A stretch of DNA of 64,000 nt from Microbispora rosea subsp. aerata (GCF_014647835.1 NZ_BMPY01000004.1:156244-220243), one strand, 5' to 3'; counted from the stretch's first letter, positions 10,017 through 19,137 are shown. The notes: generated by a model from the sequence alone, not told the origin. Numbers and translations are program-made.

Positions 10017-10687
10017 GCCGTCCTCCTCGCCCGGGACCAGGGGGTCAGCAGTCGCTGGGCGAGCACGAGCAGTCCGTCGGCGAGCACGGCGAGCAGGACG
10101 ATGAGCACGATCCCGACCACGATGGGCGTGTAGAACTGCCGCTGCCAGCCGTCGATGAACAGGTTGCCCAGCCCGCCTTGGCCGATCAGCGCGCCCACGC
10201 TGACCAGGCTGATGCTGGACACGGTCGCGATCCGCAGCCCGGCCAGCACCACCGGCACCGCGACCGGCAGCTCGACCCGGAGCAGGCGGCGCGCGGGCCG
10301 GAACCCCATCGCCACCGCCGACTGGCGTACGGAGTCGGGGACCGAGGCGAGGCCGTCCACCACGGCGGGGATCAAGATCGCGAGGGCGAAGAACGTCAGC
10401 GGAATGACGACGGTCGACCGGGTCAGCCCGGTGACCGACAGGAAAATCGAGAACAGTACGAGCGACGGCAGCGAGTAGGTGACGTTCATCAGCGCGGCCG
10501 TCGGCTGATACAGCCAGCGCCAGCGGGCGCAGGCCAGGCCGAGCGGAAGGGCGACGACCAGCCCGAGCAGCACGGGCAGGAAGGCCATCACGATGTGGTT
10601 TTCCAGCAGGGCGCTGATCGCGGTGGGGCCTCCGTTGGCCCAGTTGCGTGCGATCCAGTCCCAGCGGATCAACGGCTCGTCGCTCAC
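10013..10687 (-). CDS. Betaine-type ABC transporter permease
   Basis: 224 residues, a paralogue of the downstream permease, with the EAA-loop region AVAMGFRPARRLLRVELPVA. It overlaps the ATPase gene upstream by 4 bases and the second permease downstream by 4 bases. Two different permeases, one ATPase and one lipoprotein form the usual OpuC-type importer. Confidence 0.88.
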   Translation of the reverse strand: MSDEPLIRWDWIARNWANGGPTAISALLENHIVMAFLPVLLGLVVALPLGLACARWRWLYQPTAALMNVTYSLPSLVLFSIFLSVTGLTRSTVVIPLTFFALAILIPAVVDGLASVPDSVRQSAVAMGFRPARRLLRVELPVAVPVVLAGLRIATVSSISLVSVGALIGQGGLGNLFIDGWQRQFYTPIVVGIVLIVLLAVLADGLLVLAQRLLTPWSRARRTA

Positions 10688-11790
10688 GTGGGCGCCCCCT
10701 GAGAGGAGCCGGCGCCCGGAGGCGGGCCGACCGTGGGCGGGCCGCCCCGGGAGGATTGCGCGCCGGCGGCGGGGCCCGCGACGGGCGGCGCGTACTCGGC
10801 GAGCAGTTCGTCGATCGCGTCCCGCCCGGCCACGCCGCGCACGCGGCCCTCCTCGTCCACGGCGACCGCGACGCCGTTGGGCGACAGCAGCGCGGCGTCG
10901 AGCGCCACGCGCAGCGAGTCGGCCTCGGGGTTGAACACGCCGTACGCCGCGAGCCCGCCCCCGCTCCGCCAGCCGAGCGGCCTGCCGTCCTCGTCCGTCA
11001 CCAGGTCGGCGGGCGGCGGGCTCAGCCGCACCTCCTTGGCCGAGATGAACGACAGCCGCCGGATGCCCCGGTCGCGGCCGAGGAACTCGCGGACGAAGTC
11101 GTCGGCGGGCTCGGTGAGCAGCGTGGCCGGGCCGGCCATCTGGGCCAGCCGCCCGCCGACGCGCAGGACGGCCACCGTGTCGCCGAGCTTGACCGCCTCG
11201 TCGATGTCGTGGGTGACGAACACGATCGTCTTGCGCAGCTCCGACTGCAGCCGCAGCAGCTCGTCTTGCAGGCTGGCCCGCACGATCGGGTCGACGGCGC
11301 TGAACGGCTCGTCCATCAGCAGCACCGGCGGGTCGGCCGCGAGCGCCCTGGCCACGCCGACGCGCTGCTGCTGCCCCCCGGAGAGCTGGAAGGGGTAGCG
11401 GTGGGCCAGGCTCGGGTCCAGGCCGACCAGTTCCAGCAGCTCCATCGCGCGGGCGCGCGCCTTCTTCTTGCTCCAGCCCAGCAGGTACGGCACGGTCGCC
11501 ACGTTGTCCACGATCTTGCGGTGCGGGAACAGGCCCGCCTGCTGGATGACGTACCCGATGCCGCGCCGCAGCGTGGGCGGGTCGATCTCACGCACGTCCT
11601 GACCATTCAGGGTGATGCGGCCGGAGGTGGCGTCGATCATGCGATTGATCATCCGCAGCGACGTGGTCTTGCCGCACCCGGACGGGCCCACGAACACGGT
11701 GATCGCTCCCGTGGGCACCTCCAGACTGAGGTCGTCCACAGCCACCGTGCCGTCCCGGTAGCGCTTGGTGACGTCTTCGAACGTGATCAC
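10684..11790 (-). CDS. Betaine-type ABC transporter ATP-binding protein with CBS-like tail
   Basis: 368 residues from GTG 11790, which starts directly at the conserved ITFEDVTKRY and has a GGGCGAG ribosome site; an in-frame ATG at 11823 adds 11 unlikely residues. Walker A is GPSGCGKTT, the signature LSGGQQQR and Walker B LLMDEPF. The C-terminal part holds a CBS-like segment (VAVAVDEEGRVRGV) of the type that senses ionic strength in OpuA/OpuC ATPases. It is the first gene of the importer operon and probably powers uptake of an osmoprotectant. Confidence 0.9.
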   Translation of the reverse strand: MITFEDVTKRYRDGTVAVDDLSLEVPTGAITVFVGPSGCGKTTSLRMINRMIDATSGRITLNGQDVREIDPPTLRRGIGYVIQQAGLFPHRKIVDNVATVPYLLGWSKKKARARAMELLELVGLDPSLAHRYPFQLSGGQQQRVGVARALAADPPVLLMDEPFSAVDPIVRASLQDELLRLQSELRKTIVFVTHDIDEAVKLGDTVAVLRVGGRLAQMAGPATLLTEPADDFVREFLGRDRGIRRLSFISAKEVRLSPPPADLVTDEDGRPLGWRSGGGLAAYGVFNPEADSLRVALDAALLSPNGVAVAVDEEGRVRGVAGRDAIDELLAEYAPPVAGPAAGAQSSRGGPPTVGPPPGAGSSQGAPT

Positions 11791-12074
11791 GCCATCTCGC
11801 CCTTCGAAAGAGTGTGCGATCAAGCCAACAGCGGGAGGCCTCTCCGCTCTTCCCTGTGAGCCTTGCGGATATCCAACGCCACTCGTTCCAGGCAGAACAC
11901 CCAGCCGTCAGCCTACGGTGGGAACCTCCGATATCCGGGCCTAGATATCTATCAATAGGGCATCTCCTGATGCGGGGCGCGGTGATGTGTTGGCATGATT
12001 ACTCTTACGCCTCTCCTGTCCCTCCGCCGCGTCCCTCCGTTACGGACCAGCACGAAACTCAAGAGGAGCCGGTC

Positions 12075-14438
12075 GTGACTGCACCGCTCACCGGTCAGCG
12101 CTCCAGAAGCGAACTGATCGCCGAGCTCTACGAGCGTCACGCCGCGGGGTTGTTCGCGTACTGCCACGACCAGCTCGGTCAGACCGCGTCGGCCGCCGAC
12201 GCCGTGGTGGCCGTCTTCACCATCGTTCCGACCGCGGAACCGCCCTCCCGCGCCGCGCTGTACGCGCTGGCCCGCCGGGAGATCTACCGCCGGGATGTCA
12301 GCTACGCGCTGCCGGCCGTCGACTCCGTCGCCGACCCCGCCACCGCCTTGATCGAGCGGGTGTTCCGCGACATCCGGCCGCACCAGCGGGAAGTTTTGCT
12401 GCTCGCCGAGGTGTGCGGCCTCACCGCGCCCGAGATATCGCAGGTCCTCGACGTGGCGGTCGACACCGCCGAGGAGCTGATCAGGGGGGCGAGGCACCGC
12501 TTCACCCAGACTCTGGAGACGGCGGTCGTCGCCGCCAGGTCGGCGCCGTTCGTGCCCACCGCGGTCGCGGAGGTCTACGACGCCATCGGCGTCTCCCCCA
12601 TCGGTGACGTGCTCGCCCGGCTGCCCTGGCGCCGGCCCGCCGCGTCCGTGCGCAACCGGGTGCTGAGCGCGCTGCCGTACGACGAGCCGGGCGACGCCCC
12701 GGTGAGTCAGGAGCACTCTTCCAAGCTCGTCACCAAGCGGCTGTGGCCGACCACGCCGACCTGGCCGCTGCCGCTGAGCGACCCCGACCAGGTCACCAAC
12801 ACGTGTGTGGTGAAGGCCGACGCCATCGCGCAGCCGCAGGGGTCCCGGCGCAAGGCCAAGCACGAGGCGACGACCGAGCCCATGCCCCGGCTGCGCGGCG
12901 CGCTGCTCGGCTCTCTCGCCGAAGGGCGGCTGCGCAGGAAGCGCGGCGGGCGTTCCGCCTCGGCGGAGCGAAAGCCGGCCCCGGCCGCACCCGTCGAGCC
13001 GCAGGCGTCGCGGCAGGAACCCGCCGAGGCCGCCCCCGCCACGCCGCCCACACCGGAGGTGACGGGCGAGACCACCGAGACGTTCGACGCGTTCGGCGTC
13101 TCCGGCGCCTCCCACCGCGCGGACCCGTTCGACGCCCTGAGGGTTTCCAGCGCGCCTCGCCCGGTGGACCCGCTTCCCGCCTTCGGCACCACGCCGCCGC
13201 CGGCACAGCCCTTCGACGCACTCGAGGCCACACCGCCCTCGGGGCAGCCGTTCGACGCCTTCGGCAGCACGCCCCCAGCGCAACCGTTCGACGCCTTCGG
13301 GAGCATGCTCCCGGCGCAGTCCTTCGACGCCTTCGGGGCCACACCGCCTTCGGGGCAGCCCTTCGACGCCTTCGGCAACACGCCCCGGCCCGTGGAACCC
13401 TTCGATGCCTTCGGGGCCACGCCGCCATCGGGACAGCCCTCCGACGCCCTCGGCAACACGCCCCCAGCGCAACCGTTCGACGCTTTCGGGTCCACACCGC
13501 CCCTGGGGCAGCCGTTTGACGCGTTCGGGAGCACGCCGCCTTCGGGGCAGCCCTTCGACGCCTTCGGCAATGCGCCTCGGCCTGTGGAGTCGCTCCAGCA
13601 GCCGCCCGGCGCCACTCATACGCCGCACCCGCCGGAGGCGTTGGACGCGCTGTTCGACACGCTCCGCTTCGCGGTGCCCTTCGACGCGTTCAGTACGGCC
13701 GACAAAGCCGACAAATCGCGGCAGGCCGAGTCCGTCGGAGGCTTTACGCAGCGCGAGCCGTCCGCTCCGGCTCCCGCGCAGGAGCAGGCATCGACCGCCG
13801 AAGCGTCCAGGGCCTTTCCTCCGGCCTTCCCCCGGAATGAGGAGCCGTTCGACGGGCACCCCCTGTCGGCGCCCCCGGCCGAATCGACACTCACCGAAGC
13901 GCTCCGCACCGAACAGACCCTCGCCGAGCAGGCCCTGGCCGAGCCGCTCTCGCCGACCACTCTCCCTTTGGACGTGTTCGGCCCCGCGCCCGAGGAGGCC
14001 GAGCGCCGCGCCGAGAGGCAGGCTGACAGGCCCGTCGAGGACTCCGGCGAGAACTACGCGGAGGACTTCGGCACGCCGTTCCGTACGGCCGAGGTCGCGG
14101 ACGCGCCGCCGTCGGCGCGGACGGACGATGACCCTGCCGGTGCGGCGTTCGCGACGAACACCGACCCCCTCGTTCACCCGGTGGTCAAGGCGGTCACCGC
14201 CACACCGCCCGCCGTCTCCCCCCGTCCGGGCCGCGCGCACACCAGCAGGCACACACAGGGCAGGAACTCCGGCAGCAAGCACGCGGGCAGGTCGTCCGGC
14301 CGCAACAACACCGCCAAGAGCCGGCGCGGCAAGGGCGACCGGCACTACGACTGGCTGTGGGAGGTCGTCGGCATCCTGATCTGCCTGATCATCGCGCTGA
14401 TCGTCTTCTTCAACGTGCCGACGGTCTTCACGCCCTGA
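12075..14438 (+). CDS. Sigma-70-like protein with FDAFG repeats and C-terminal membrane anchor
   Basis: 787 residues from GTG 12075 (GAGGAG ribosome site); an upstream in-frame ATG at 11814 would overlap the divergent promoter region. Residues ~10-165 resemble an ECF sigma factor: a weak region-2-like part (ELYERHAAGLFAYC) and a region-4-like helix-turn-helix (HQREVLLLAEVCGLTAPEI). Residues ~337-540 contain about 13 copies of a 12-18-residue unit built on P-F-D-A-F-G-x-T-P-P-S-G-Q. A basic, Ser/Lys-rich stretch precedes a single C-terminal hydrophobic helix (about 760-782), so the N-terminus should be cytoplasmic. It could be a membrane-tethered regulator or a repurposed sigma domain. No anti-sigma gene adjoins it. 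The function is unknown to me. Confidence 0.8.
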   Translation: MTAPLTGQRSRSELIAELYERHAAGLFAYCHDQLGQTASAADAVVAVFTIVPTAEPPSRAALYALARREIYRRDVSYALPAVDSVADPATALIERVFRDIRPHQREVLLLAEVCGLTAPEISQVLDVAVDTAEELIRGARHRFTQTLETAVVAARSAPFVPTAVAEVYDAIGVSPIGDVLARLPWRRPAASVRNRVLSALPYDEPGDAPVSQEHSSKLVTKRLWPTTPTWPLPLSDPDQVTNTCVVKADAIAQPQGSRRKAKHEATTEPMPRLRGALLGSLAEGRLRRKRGGRSASAERKPAPAAPVEPQASRQEPAEAAPATPPTPEVTGETTETFDAFGVSGASHRADPFDALRVSSAPRPVDPLPAFGTTPPPAQPFDALEATPPSGQPFDAFGSTPPAQPFDAFGSMLPAQSFDAFGATPPSGQPFDAFGNTPRPVEPFDAFGATPPSGQPSDALGNTPPAQPFDAFGSTPPLGQPFDAFGSTPPSGQPFDAFGNAPRPVESLQQPPGATHTPHPPEALDALFDTLRFAVPFDAFSTADKADKSRQAESVGGFTQREPSAPAPAQEQASTAEASRAFPPAFPRNEEPFDGHPLSAPPAESTLTEALRTEQTLAEQALAEPLSPTTLPLDVFGPAPEEAERRAERQADRPVEDSGENYAEDFGTPFRTAEVADAPPSARTDDDPAGAAFATNTDPLVHPVVKAVTATPPAVSPRPGRAHTSRHTQGRNSGSKHAGRSSGRNNTAKSRRGKGDRHYDWLWEVVGILICLIIALIVFFNVPTVFTP
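13080..13695 (+). repeat. In-gene FDAFG repeat array
   Basis: Roughly 13 in-frame units of 36-54 bases encode variants of P-F-D-A-F-G-x-T-P-P-x-G-Q. Some adjacent units are nearly identical at DNA level (for example around 13240-13270 and 13290-13370), which indicates recent expansion. Confidence 0.85.
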
Positions 14439-14816
14439 GCCCGGAAGGGGCGATCAACTCGCGCCGCACCTCGTTGACACCGCCACCACGAGGGTGAGCA
14501 CGAGGACGGACGACGCCTCGGCCGCGTTCGGGACGATTCCGGGCCGCCCGGTGATCCGGTCGTCCCTGACGACCACGGCGGGCGGGTCGCCCGGGTTCGC
14601 GCCTGACTCGTGGAAGGCGACGGATGGCCAGCGCGGCGATGAGACCGGGCAGCAGGAGAACCGGTGTGATCCCGGCCCGGTCCGTCTGCCGGTCCAGCAC
14701 TGACACGGCCGACGCGCGCGGCTCCGCGTGGCGTCTCGTCAAGATCGAGGTCCATCGGGCGTCCCGCCTGTCGCACCGGCCTGCCGCATAGCGGGAGCCC
14801 CACCGGCTCGGCAAAC

Positions 14817-14830
14817 TAGAACAGATTCTA
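14817..14830. promoter_or_regulatory. KstR-like box TAGAACAGATTCTA
   Basis: TAGAA-CAGA-TTCTA is an inverted repeat close to the KstR consensus TNNAACNNGTTNNA (one change, ATT for GTT). It lies 134 bases upstream of the KstR-like regulator gene. Confidence 0.5.
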
Positions 14831-14949
14831 ATATCCATCCATTGGGCGGCTCGTTAACAAGCTTCGGCGTGCGACCGAAACACGGAAGTCATACGCTCTC
14901 CAGCGCTTTTTGTGACTGACGGGTAACCATCCGGAAGGACCGCGAATCA

Positions 14950-14963
14950 GATAACGTGTTCCT
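14950..14963. promoter_or_regulatory. KstR-like core AACGTGTT abutting the regulator start codon
   Basis: GATAACGTGTTCCT contains the core AACGTGTT (14953-14960) found in the two exact boxes at 18964 and 22931. It lies immediately before ATG 14964, as expected for autoregulation. The outermost bases differ from the consensus. Confidence 0.5.
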
Positions 14964-15617
14964 ATGCGCACTTCGCATGCAGTCGCCGATGTTCCACCGC
15001 TCCCGGACGGAACCTCCGGCGCGGCCGGCCACCCGGTCCCGACCGCTCCCGGGGTTCGCACGCGGAGCCAGCACCAACGGCGCAGGCGCATCGTCCAGGC
15101 GGCGGCCGCCCTCGCCTCCCGCGGCGGCGTCGAGGCGATGCAGATGCGCACGGTCGCCGAGCGCGCCGGCGTCGCCCTGGGAACGCTCTACCGCTACTTC
15201 CCCTCGAAGATGGACCTGGTCGTGGCGGTGGTCGGCGAGGAGATCGATCTGCTGGAGTCCAGCATCGAGCGGCGCCCGCCGACCGCCGCGCACCCCGCGG
15301 GGCGCGCGGTCGACGTGCTGATGCGGGCCACCAGGGGCCTGATGCGCGAGCCGGAACTCGCCGACGCGCTCATCCGCTCCCTGATCCTCGCCGAGGTGGA
15401 GGCGCCGTTCGGCGAACGGATGGCGAGCCTGCTGCTGCGCGTCGCCTGCAACGGCCGCACGGTGAACCTGCCCGCCGAGGACCAGCGCGCGCTCGCCAGC
15501 TCCCTCGCGGGGGTCTGGGTGCAGGAGTTGCTGGAGATGCTGCGCGGGCGACGCACCTACGAACAGATCCAGCACCGCATCGAGATCGCGGCCGAGCGGC
15601 TACTGGCGGATTTCTAG
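14964..15617 (+). CDS. KstR-like TetR-family transcriptional regulator
   Basis: 217 residues. The helix-turn-helix part (~38-85) contains ASRGGVEAMQMRTVAERAG and VALGTLYRYFPSK, closely resembling mycobacterial KstR, the repressor of sterol catabolism whose ligand is a steroid-CoA intermediate. An N-terminal Pro/Gly-rich extension of about 30 residues precedes the DNA-binding domain. KstR-type boxes occur in front of it, upstream of the P450 gene and in two divergent promoters to the right, so it is the likely regulator of the 15-25 kb block. Whether it binds a steroid thioester or another lipid is unknown; no sterol-ring degradation genes are in this window. Confidence 0.8.
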   Translation: MRTSHAVADVPPLPDGTSGAAGHPVPTAPGVRTRSQHQRRRRIVQAAAALASRGGVEAMQMRTVAERAGVALGTLYRYFPSKMDLVVAVVGEEIDLLESSIERRPPTAAHPAGRAVDVLMRATRGLMREPELADALIRSLILAEVEAPFGERMASLLLRVACNGRTVNLPAEDQRALASSLAGVWVQELLEMLRGRRTYEQIQHRIEIAAERLLADF

Positions 15618-15728
15618 ACGTTTATTCTGGAAATGGCCGCATTCTTCGGCCACACGCCGTCCACCCCGACTGCCGGTAAGCGCATGACGTCAAATTGGAT
15701 CATGTTTTCCGAAACGGCCTTATTTGGC

Positions 15729-15742
15729 TAGAACGGATTCCA
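15729..15742. promoter_or_regulatory. Weak KstR-like sequence TAGAACGGATTCCA
   Basis: Partial match to the KstR consensus, lying between the convergent regulator and YjbR genes, where an operator would have no obvious promoter to control. It may be chance or a relic. Confidence 0.2.
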
Positions 15743-15806
15743 CCTCTATTGGAATGATTTCCAACACGGCGGGCCGGCAGACCGCTCGGTCTCGCCCCAG
15801 CCGCGG

Positions 15807-16151
15807 CTACGCCCCGGCTTCGTGCGCCTCCACCAGGGACTTCGGCGCGGTGAGGCACCACGCCTCGGTGACCAGCTCGAACAGCTCGTCGGGGTCGATC
15901 TTCGCCAGGTGAACCACGACCCAGCCGAAACGCCCGGCGGTGAACTGCGGCTCGAACACCTCGGGCCGCTCGGACACCAGCGCGATCTGCTCCTCGATCG
16001 TCGCCTTGAGCCCGACCGTCTCGGTCCGCTCCCACAGATAGCCGAACCCCTTGCCGCGCACCTTGAACGAGACCCAGTCGCCACCCTCGCTCTGCCGGAC
16101 CTCGGGCAACCGGTCCAGCATGGCCAGGAACTCCTCGATGCTCACACCCAT
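15807..16151 (-). CDS. MmcQ/YjbR-family protein
   Basis: 114 residues with the family features GKGFGYLWER near residue 35 and GWVVVHLAKIDPDELFELV near residue 75. YjbR/CyaY-fold proteins are small and often described as DNA-binding, but their function is poorly known. It reads divergently from the P450 gene and convergently with the KstR-like gene. Nothing in the sequence links it to either. Confidence 0.85.
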   Translation of the reverse strand: MGVSIEEFLAMLDRLPEVRQSEGGDWVSFKVRGKGFGYLWERTETVGLKATIEEQIALVSERPEVFEPQFTAGRFGWVVVHLAKIDPDELFELVTEAWCLTAPKSLVEAHEAGA

Positions 16152-16488
16152 GCGCCAGTCGTATCAGAGGCCACCGACAAGACGGCCACAGCGACAGATC
16201 ACCTCCAGGCCTGTTGACGGACCGTCACCACGCGTATACAACACGTCTTAGAAGCAGGAACGAACAAGCGCTTGATCGACAGGCGGCGTACGGCGCGGTC
16301 GTGGACGACGTCGGCGACAAGCGGCCCGCGCCGGACCGGCCGGTGTCGGGAACGGGCCCGTGGTCCCTGCCGGTCGCGGTGGCTTTCGACGCGGCCGGTC
16401 GGCTCCGTGCCGTGGTCGCCGTCGCCCGGCACCGACAGTCCGGTCGTCGCTCTTACCAAAGGCAGCCGAAACCCGATTGAGTGGGTGC
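16152..16488. other. 337-bp divergent intergenic region
   Basis: It separates the YjbR gene and the P450 gene and contains the KstR-like box at 16237. I see no ORF with family resemblance. Confidence 0.5.
16237..16250. promoter_or_regulatory. KstR-like box TACAACACGTCTTA upstream of the P450
   Basis: Matches TNNAACNNGTTNNA at all fixed positions but one (GTC for GTT). It lies about 240 bases before the P450 start and 86 bases before the divergent YjbR start. Confidence 0.4.
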
Positions 16489-17688
16489 ATGGAGATCAAC
16501 CTCGTCGACAAGGACCGCTACGCGCGCAGTGGCGTGCCGCACGACCAGTTCCGCTGGCTCAGGGCCAACGCCCCCGTCTACTGGCACGAGGGAGAGGGCG
16601 ACTGGCCCGGGTTCTGGGCCGTCACAAAACACGCGGACGTCGTTCACGTCTCCCGCCGCTCCGACCTGTTCTCCTCGGCTCGCAGGCTGGCGTTGTTCGA
16701 CGAGATGCCCGAGGAGCAGCGCGAGTTCCAGCGGCTGATGATGCTCAACCAGGACCCGCCCGAGCACACCCGGCGGCGCTCCCTGGTCAACCGCGGGTTC
16801 ACCCCGCGCCAGATCGGGCGGCTCGAGGAGCACATCAGGGATATCTGCCACACGCTGGTGGACGAGGTCATGGGCAAGCCCGAGGTTGATTTCGTGCGGG
16901 ACATCGCCGCGCCGCTCCCGCTGTATGTGATCTGCGAGTTGCTCGGCGCGCCCGTCGAGGACCGGGACAAGATCTTCGAGTGGTCCAACCGCATGATCGG
17001 CAGCGACGACCCCGACTACTCCACGAGCCCGGAGGAGGGGCAGGCCGCCGCCCTCGAGGTCTACTCGTACGCGCACACGCTGGCCGCGGCCCGCAGGGAG
17101 GACCCGCGTGACGACATCGTCACCAAGCTCCTGCAGCCCGACGAGAACGGGCAGACGCTGACCGAGAACGAGTTCAACCTGTTCGTCCTGCTGCTGATCG
17201 TGGCGGGCAACGAGACCACCAGGAACGCCGCGTCCGGCGGCATGCTGGCCCTCTTCGAGCACCCGGACCAGTGGGAGCGCCTGGTGAACGACCCCTCCCT
17301 TGCCAGGACGGCCGCCGACGAGGTCGTCCGCTGGGTGTCCCCGGTCAACCTGTTCCGGCGTACGGCCACCGCGGACACCGAGATGCGCGGCCAGAAGATC
17401 GCCGAGGGCGACAAGGTGGTGGTCTTCTACGCGTCGGCCAACCGGGACGAGGATGTCTTCGAGCGGCCCGACGAGTTCGACATCGGCCGCGACCCCAACC
17501 CGCAGATCGGCTTCGGCGGCGGCGGGGCGCACTTCTGCCTCGGCAACCACCTGGCCAAGCTGGAGCTTCGGGTGCTGTTCGAGGTGCTGGCCCGGCGGCT
17601 GCCCGGCATCCGGCAGGCCGGCGAGGCCAGGCGGCTGAGGTCCAACTTCGTCAACGGCATCAAGACGCTGCCCGTCACCCTCGGCTGA
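16489..17688 (+). CDS. Cytochrome P450, CYP125-like
   Basis: 399 residues from ATG 16489, the normal length for a soluble bacterial P450. Key elements: I-helix AGNETT at 239-244, ExxR pair E278/R281, heme loop FGGGGAHFCLG with Cys350. Segments such as GFWAVTKHADVVHVSRRSDLFSS, NETTRNAASGGM and RLRSNFVNGIK closely follow mycobacterial CYP125/CYP142-type enzymes, which oxidise the terminal carbon of the cholesterol side chain. The likely reaction is terminal hydroxylation of a sterol-like or branched lipid chain. A 3Fe-4S ferredoxin (23456) and an alcohol dehydrogenase (23692) encoded 6 kb away could be its electron donor and its next step. Substrate is inference. Confidence 0.88.
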   Translation: MEINLVDKDRYARSGVPHDQFRWLRANAPVYWHEGEGDWPGFWAVTKHADVVHVSRRSDLFSSARRLALFDEMPEEQREFQRLMMLNQDPPEHTRRRSLVNRGFTPRQIGRLEEHIRDICHTLVDEVMGKPEVDFVRDIAAPLPLYVICELLGAPVEDRDKIFEWSNRMIGSDDPDYSTSPEEGQAAALEVYSYAHTLAAARREDPRDDIVTKLLQPDENGQTLTENEFNLFVLLLIVAGNETTRNAASGGMLALFEHPDQWERLVNDPSLARTAADEVVRWVSPVNLFRRTATADTEMRGQKIAEGDKVVVFYASANRDEDVFERPDEFDIGRDPNPQIGFGGGGAHFCLGNHLAKLELRVLFEVLARRLPGIRQAGEARRLRSNFVNGIKTLPVTLG

Positions 17689-17780
17689 GGGGCAGCGGGG
17701 CGCGGCCGGGGCTCCCCCATACCCGCCGCACGGCGCCCTGCCGCACACGCCACCGCCTCCGAACGGGCGGCACCCCACCA

Positions 17781-17814
17781 CACCCGGCCGCGCGTGGAAT
17801 CGCGAGGCCGGGTG
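17781..17814. terminator. Terminator hairpin between P450 and gmd
   Basis: CACCCGGCC (17781-17789) pairs with GGCCGGGTG (17806-17814), with further CGCG pairing inside the loop. It separates two convergent genes. Confidence 0.6.
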
Positions 17815-17858
17815 CGGCTACGCGGCCGGGTAGCGCGACAGCAACGGTGACCGGAGGT

Positions 17859-18884
17859 TCACGCCCACGAGGAGTCCTGCTCGGGGTCGCCGCCGTCGGC
17901 CAGCAGGCGCAGGTCGGCCTCGACCATCATCGTCACGAGCTCCTCGAACGACACGGTCGGCTCCCAGCCGAGCTGGGTGCGGGCCTTCTTCGGGTCGGCG
18001 CACAGCAGGTCGACCTCCGCCGGACGGTGCAGGCTCGCGTCGCAGACGACGTACCGCTCCCAGTCGAGGTCGGCGGCGGCGAACGCGGCCTCGACCAGCT
18101 CGCGCACCGAGTGGGTGCGCCCGGTGCCGATGACGTAGTCCTCGGGCTCGTCGGCCGACAGCATCATGTGCATGGCGCGGACGAAGTCGCCGGCGAACCC
18201 CCAGTCGCGGCGCGCCTCCAGGTTGCCCAGGCGAAGCTCGTCGGCCATGCCGAGCTTGATCCGCGCGACGCCGAGCGAGACCTTGCGGGTGACGAACTCG
18301 GCTCCCCGCCGGGGCGACTCGTGGTTGAACAAGATGCCCGACACCGCGAACATCCCGTACGACTCGCGGTAGTTCTGCGTGAGGAAGTGCCCGTACGACT
18401 TGGCCACGCCGTACGGCGACCTGGGGTGGAAGGGCGTCCGCTCGGTCTGCGGCGTCTCCCTGACCTGGCCGAACATCTCCGACGACGACGCCTGGTAGAA
18501 GCGGATCTGCCCCGCGGACGAGCCCCGTGAGGCGGTGATGCCCGAGCAGACGCGGATGGCCTCGAGCATGCGGAGCACGCCCATGCCGGTCACCTCGGCG
18601 GTCAGCTCGGCCTGCTCCCACGACATCGGCACGAACGAGATGGCGCCCAGGTTGTAGACCTCGTCGGGCTGCACCTTCTCCACGGCCGCGATCAGCGACC
18701 CCTGGTCGAGCAGGTCGCCGCGGACCAGCCGTACGTCCTGCAGGAGCCGGCGCACCCGCGGGACGCGGGGGTTGGACTGCCCGCGGACCAGGCCCCAGAC
18801 CTCGTATCCCTCGCTCAGCAGGTGTTCGGCGAGGTAGGAGCCGTCCTGCCCGGTGATGCCGGTGATCAGCGCACGCCTGGCCAA
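17859..18884 (-). CDS. gmd: GDP-mannose 4,6-dehydratase
   Basis: 341 residues from TTG 18884, chosen because GAGGAGGA lies just upstream and the protein then starts at the Rossmann strand ARRALITGITGQDGSYLAE. Extended SDR: glycine motif GITGQDGSY, active-site Tyr-Lys in SPYGVAKSYGHF, substrate segments YNLGAISFVPMSW and NLEARRDWGFAGDFV. It converts GDP-D-mannose to GDP-4-dehydro-6-deoxymannose, precursor of GDP-fucose, GDP-rhamnose and similar sugars. No reductase or epimerase for the next step adjoins it. It is divergent from a glycosyltransferase with a KstR-like box between them. Confidence 0.92.
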   Translation of the reverse strand: MARRALITGITGQDGSYLAEHLLSEGYEVWGLVRGQSNPRVPRVRRLLQDVRLVRGDLLDQGSLIAAVEKVQPDEVYNLGAISFVPMSWEQAELTAEVTGMGVLRMLEAIRVCSGITASRGSSAGQIRFYQASSSEMFGQVRETPQTERTPFHPRSPYGVAKSYGHFLTQNYRESYGMFAVSGILFNHESPRRGAEFVTRKVSLGVARIKLGMADELRLGNLEARRDWGFAGDFVRAMHMMLSADEPEDYVIGTGRTHSVRELVEAAFAAADLDWERYVVCDASLHRPAEVDLLCADPKKARTQLGWEPTVSFEELVTMMVEADLRLLADGGDPEQDSSWA

Positions 18885-18963
18885 CGGATCCTCCTCGTAG
18901 TGCCCAACTTGGCCTATAGGAGGCGAATGTACCGCCCTGCCCGGCCGTCCCAATACGTACTGC

Positions 18964-18977
18964 TAGAACGTGTTGCA
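18964..18977. promoter_or_regulatory. KstR box TAGAACGTGTTGCA between gmd and glycosyltransferase
   Basis: Exact fit to TNNAACNNGTTNNA. Its reverse complement differs from the box at 22931 only in the two central bases. It sits 80 bases before gmd and about 160 bases before the glycosyltransferase TTG start. Confidence 0.6.
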
Positions 18978-19137
18978 CCGAATGACGTTCAAGTAAGCTA
19001 ACACCCCAGGTCGAGCAGGGTGAGGCTCAAGCGAGGACCCTTTCCACCTCACCTACCCCATCTAAGGTCAAATGGTAGTGTTCCTGGCAGCAGCCCCACC
19101 GGGGCACAGCGGGAAACCGGCGGGAAAGGGGTGCCTC

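Larger units (their letters stand above)
14439..14963. other. 525-bp region with possible relic of a membrane-protein gene
   Basis: No intact gene is visible. On the minus strand, hydrophobic fragments (ITPVLLLPGLIAALAI near 14640-14690; SSVLVLTLVVAVSTRC near 14470-14520) lie in different frames separated by basic stretches, which would fit a frameshifted membrane-protein gene. I could not tie it to a family. The right end carries KstR-like boxes. Confidence 0.3.

Noticed and set aside
11814-12074. N-terminal extension of the sigma-like protein from ATG 11814
   Set aside because: It would cover the divergent promoter of the betaine transporter; GTG 12075 has a strong GAGGAG site and fits the domain start.
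14428-14838. Minus-strand frame as an intact membrane-protein gene
   Set aside because: Hydrophobic pieces lie in different frames separated by basic stretches; at best a relic.
15729-15742. TAGAACGGATTCCA as a functional KstR operator
   Set aside because: Placed between two convergent genes with no promoter to control; kept only as a low-confidence site.
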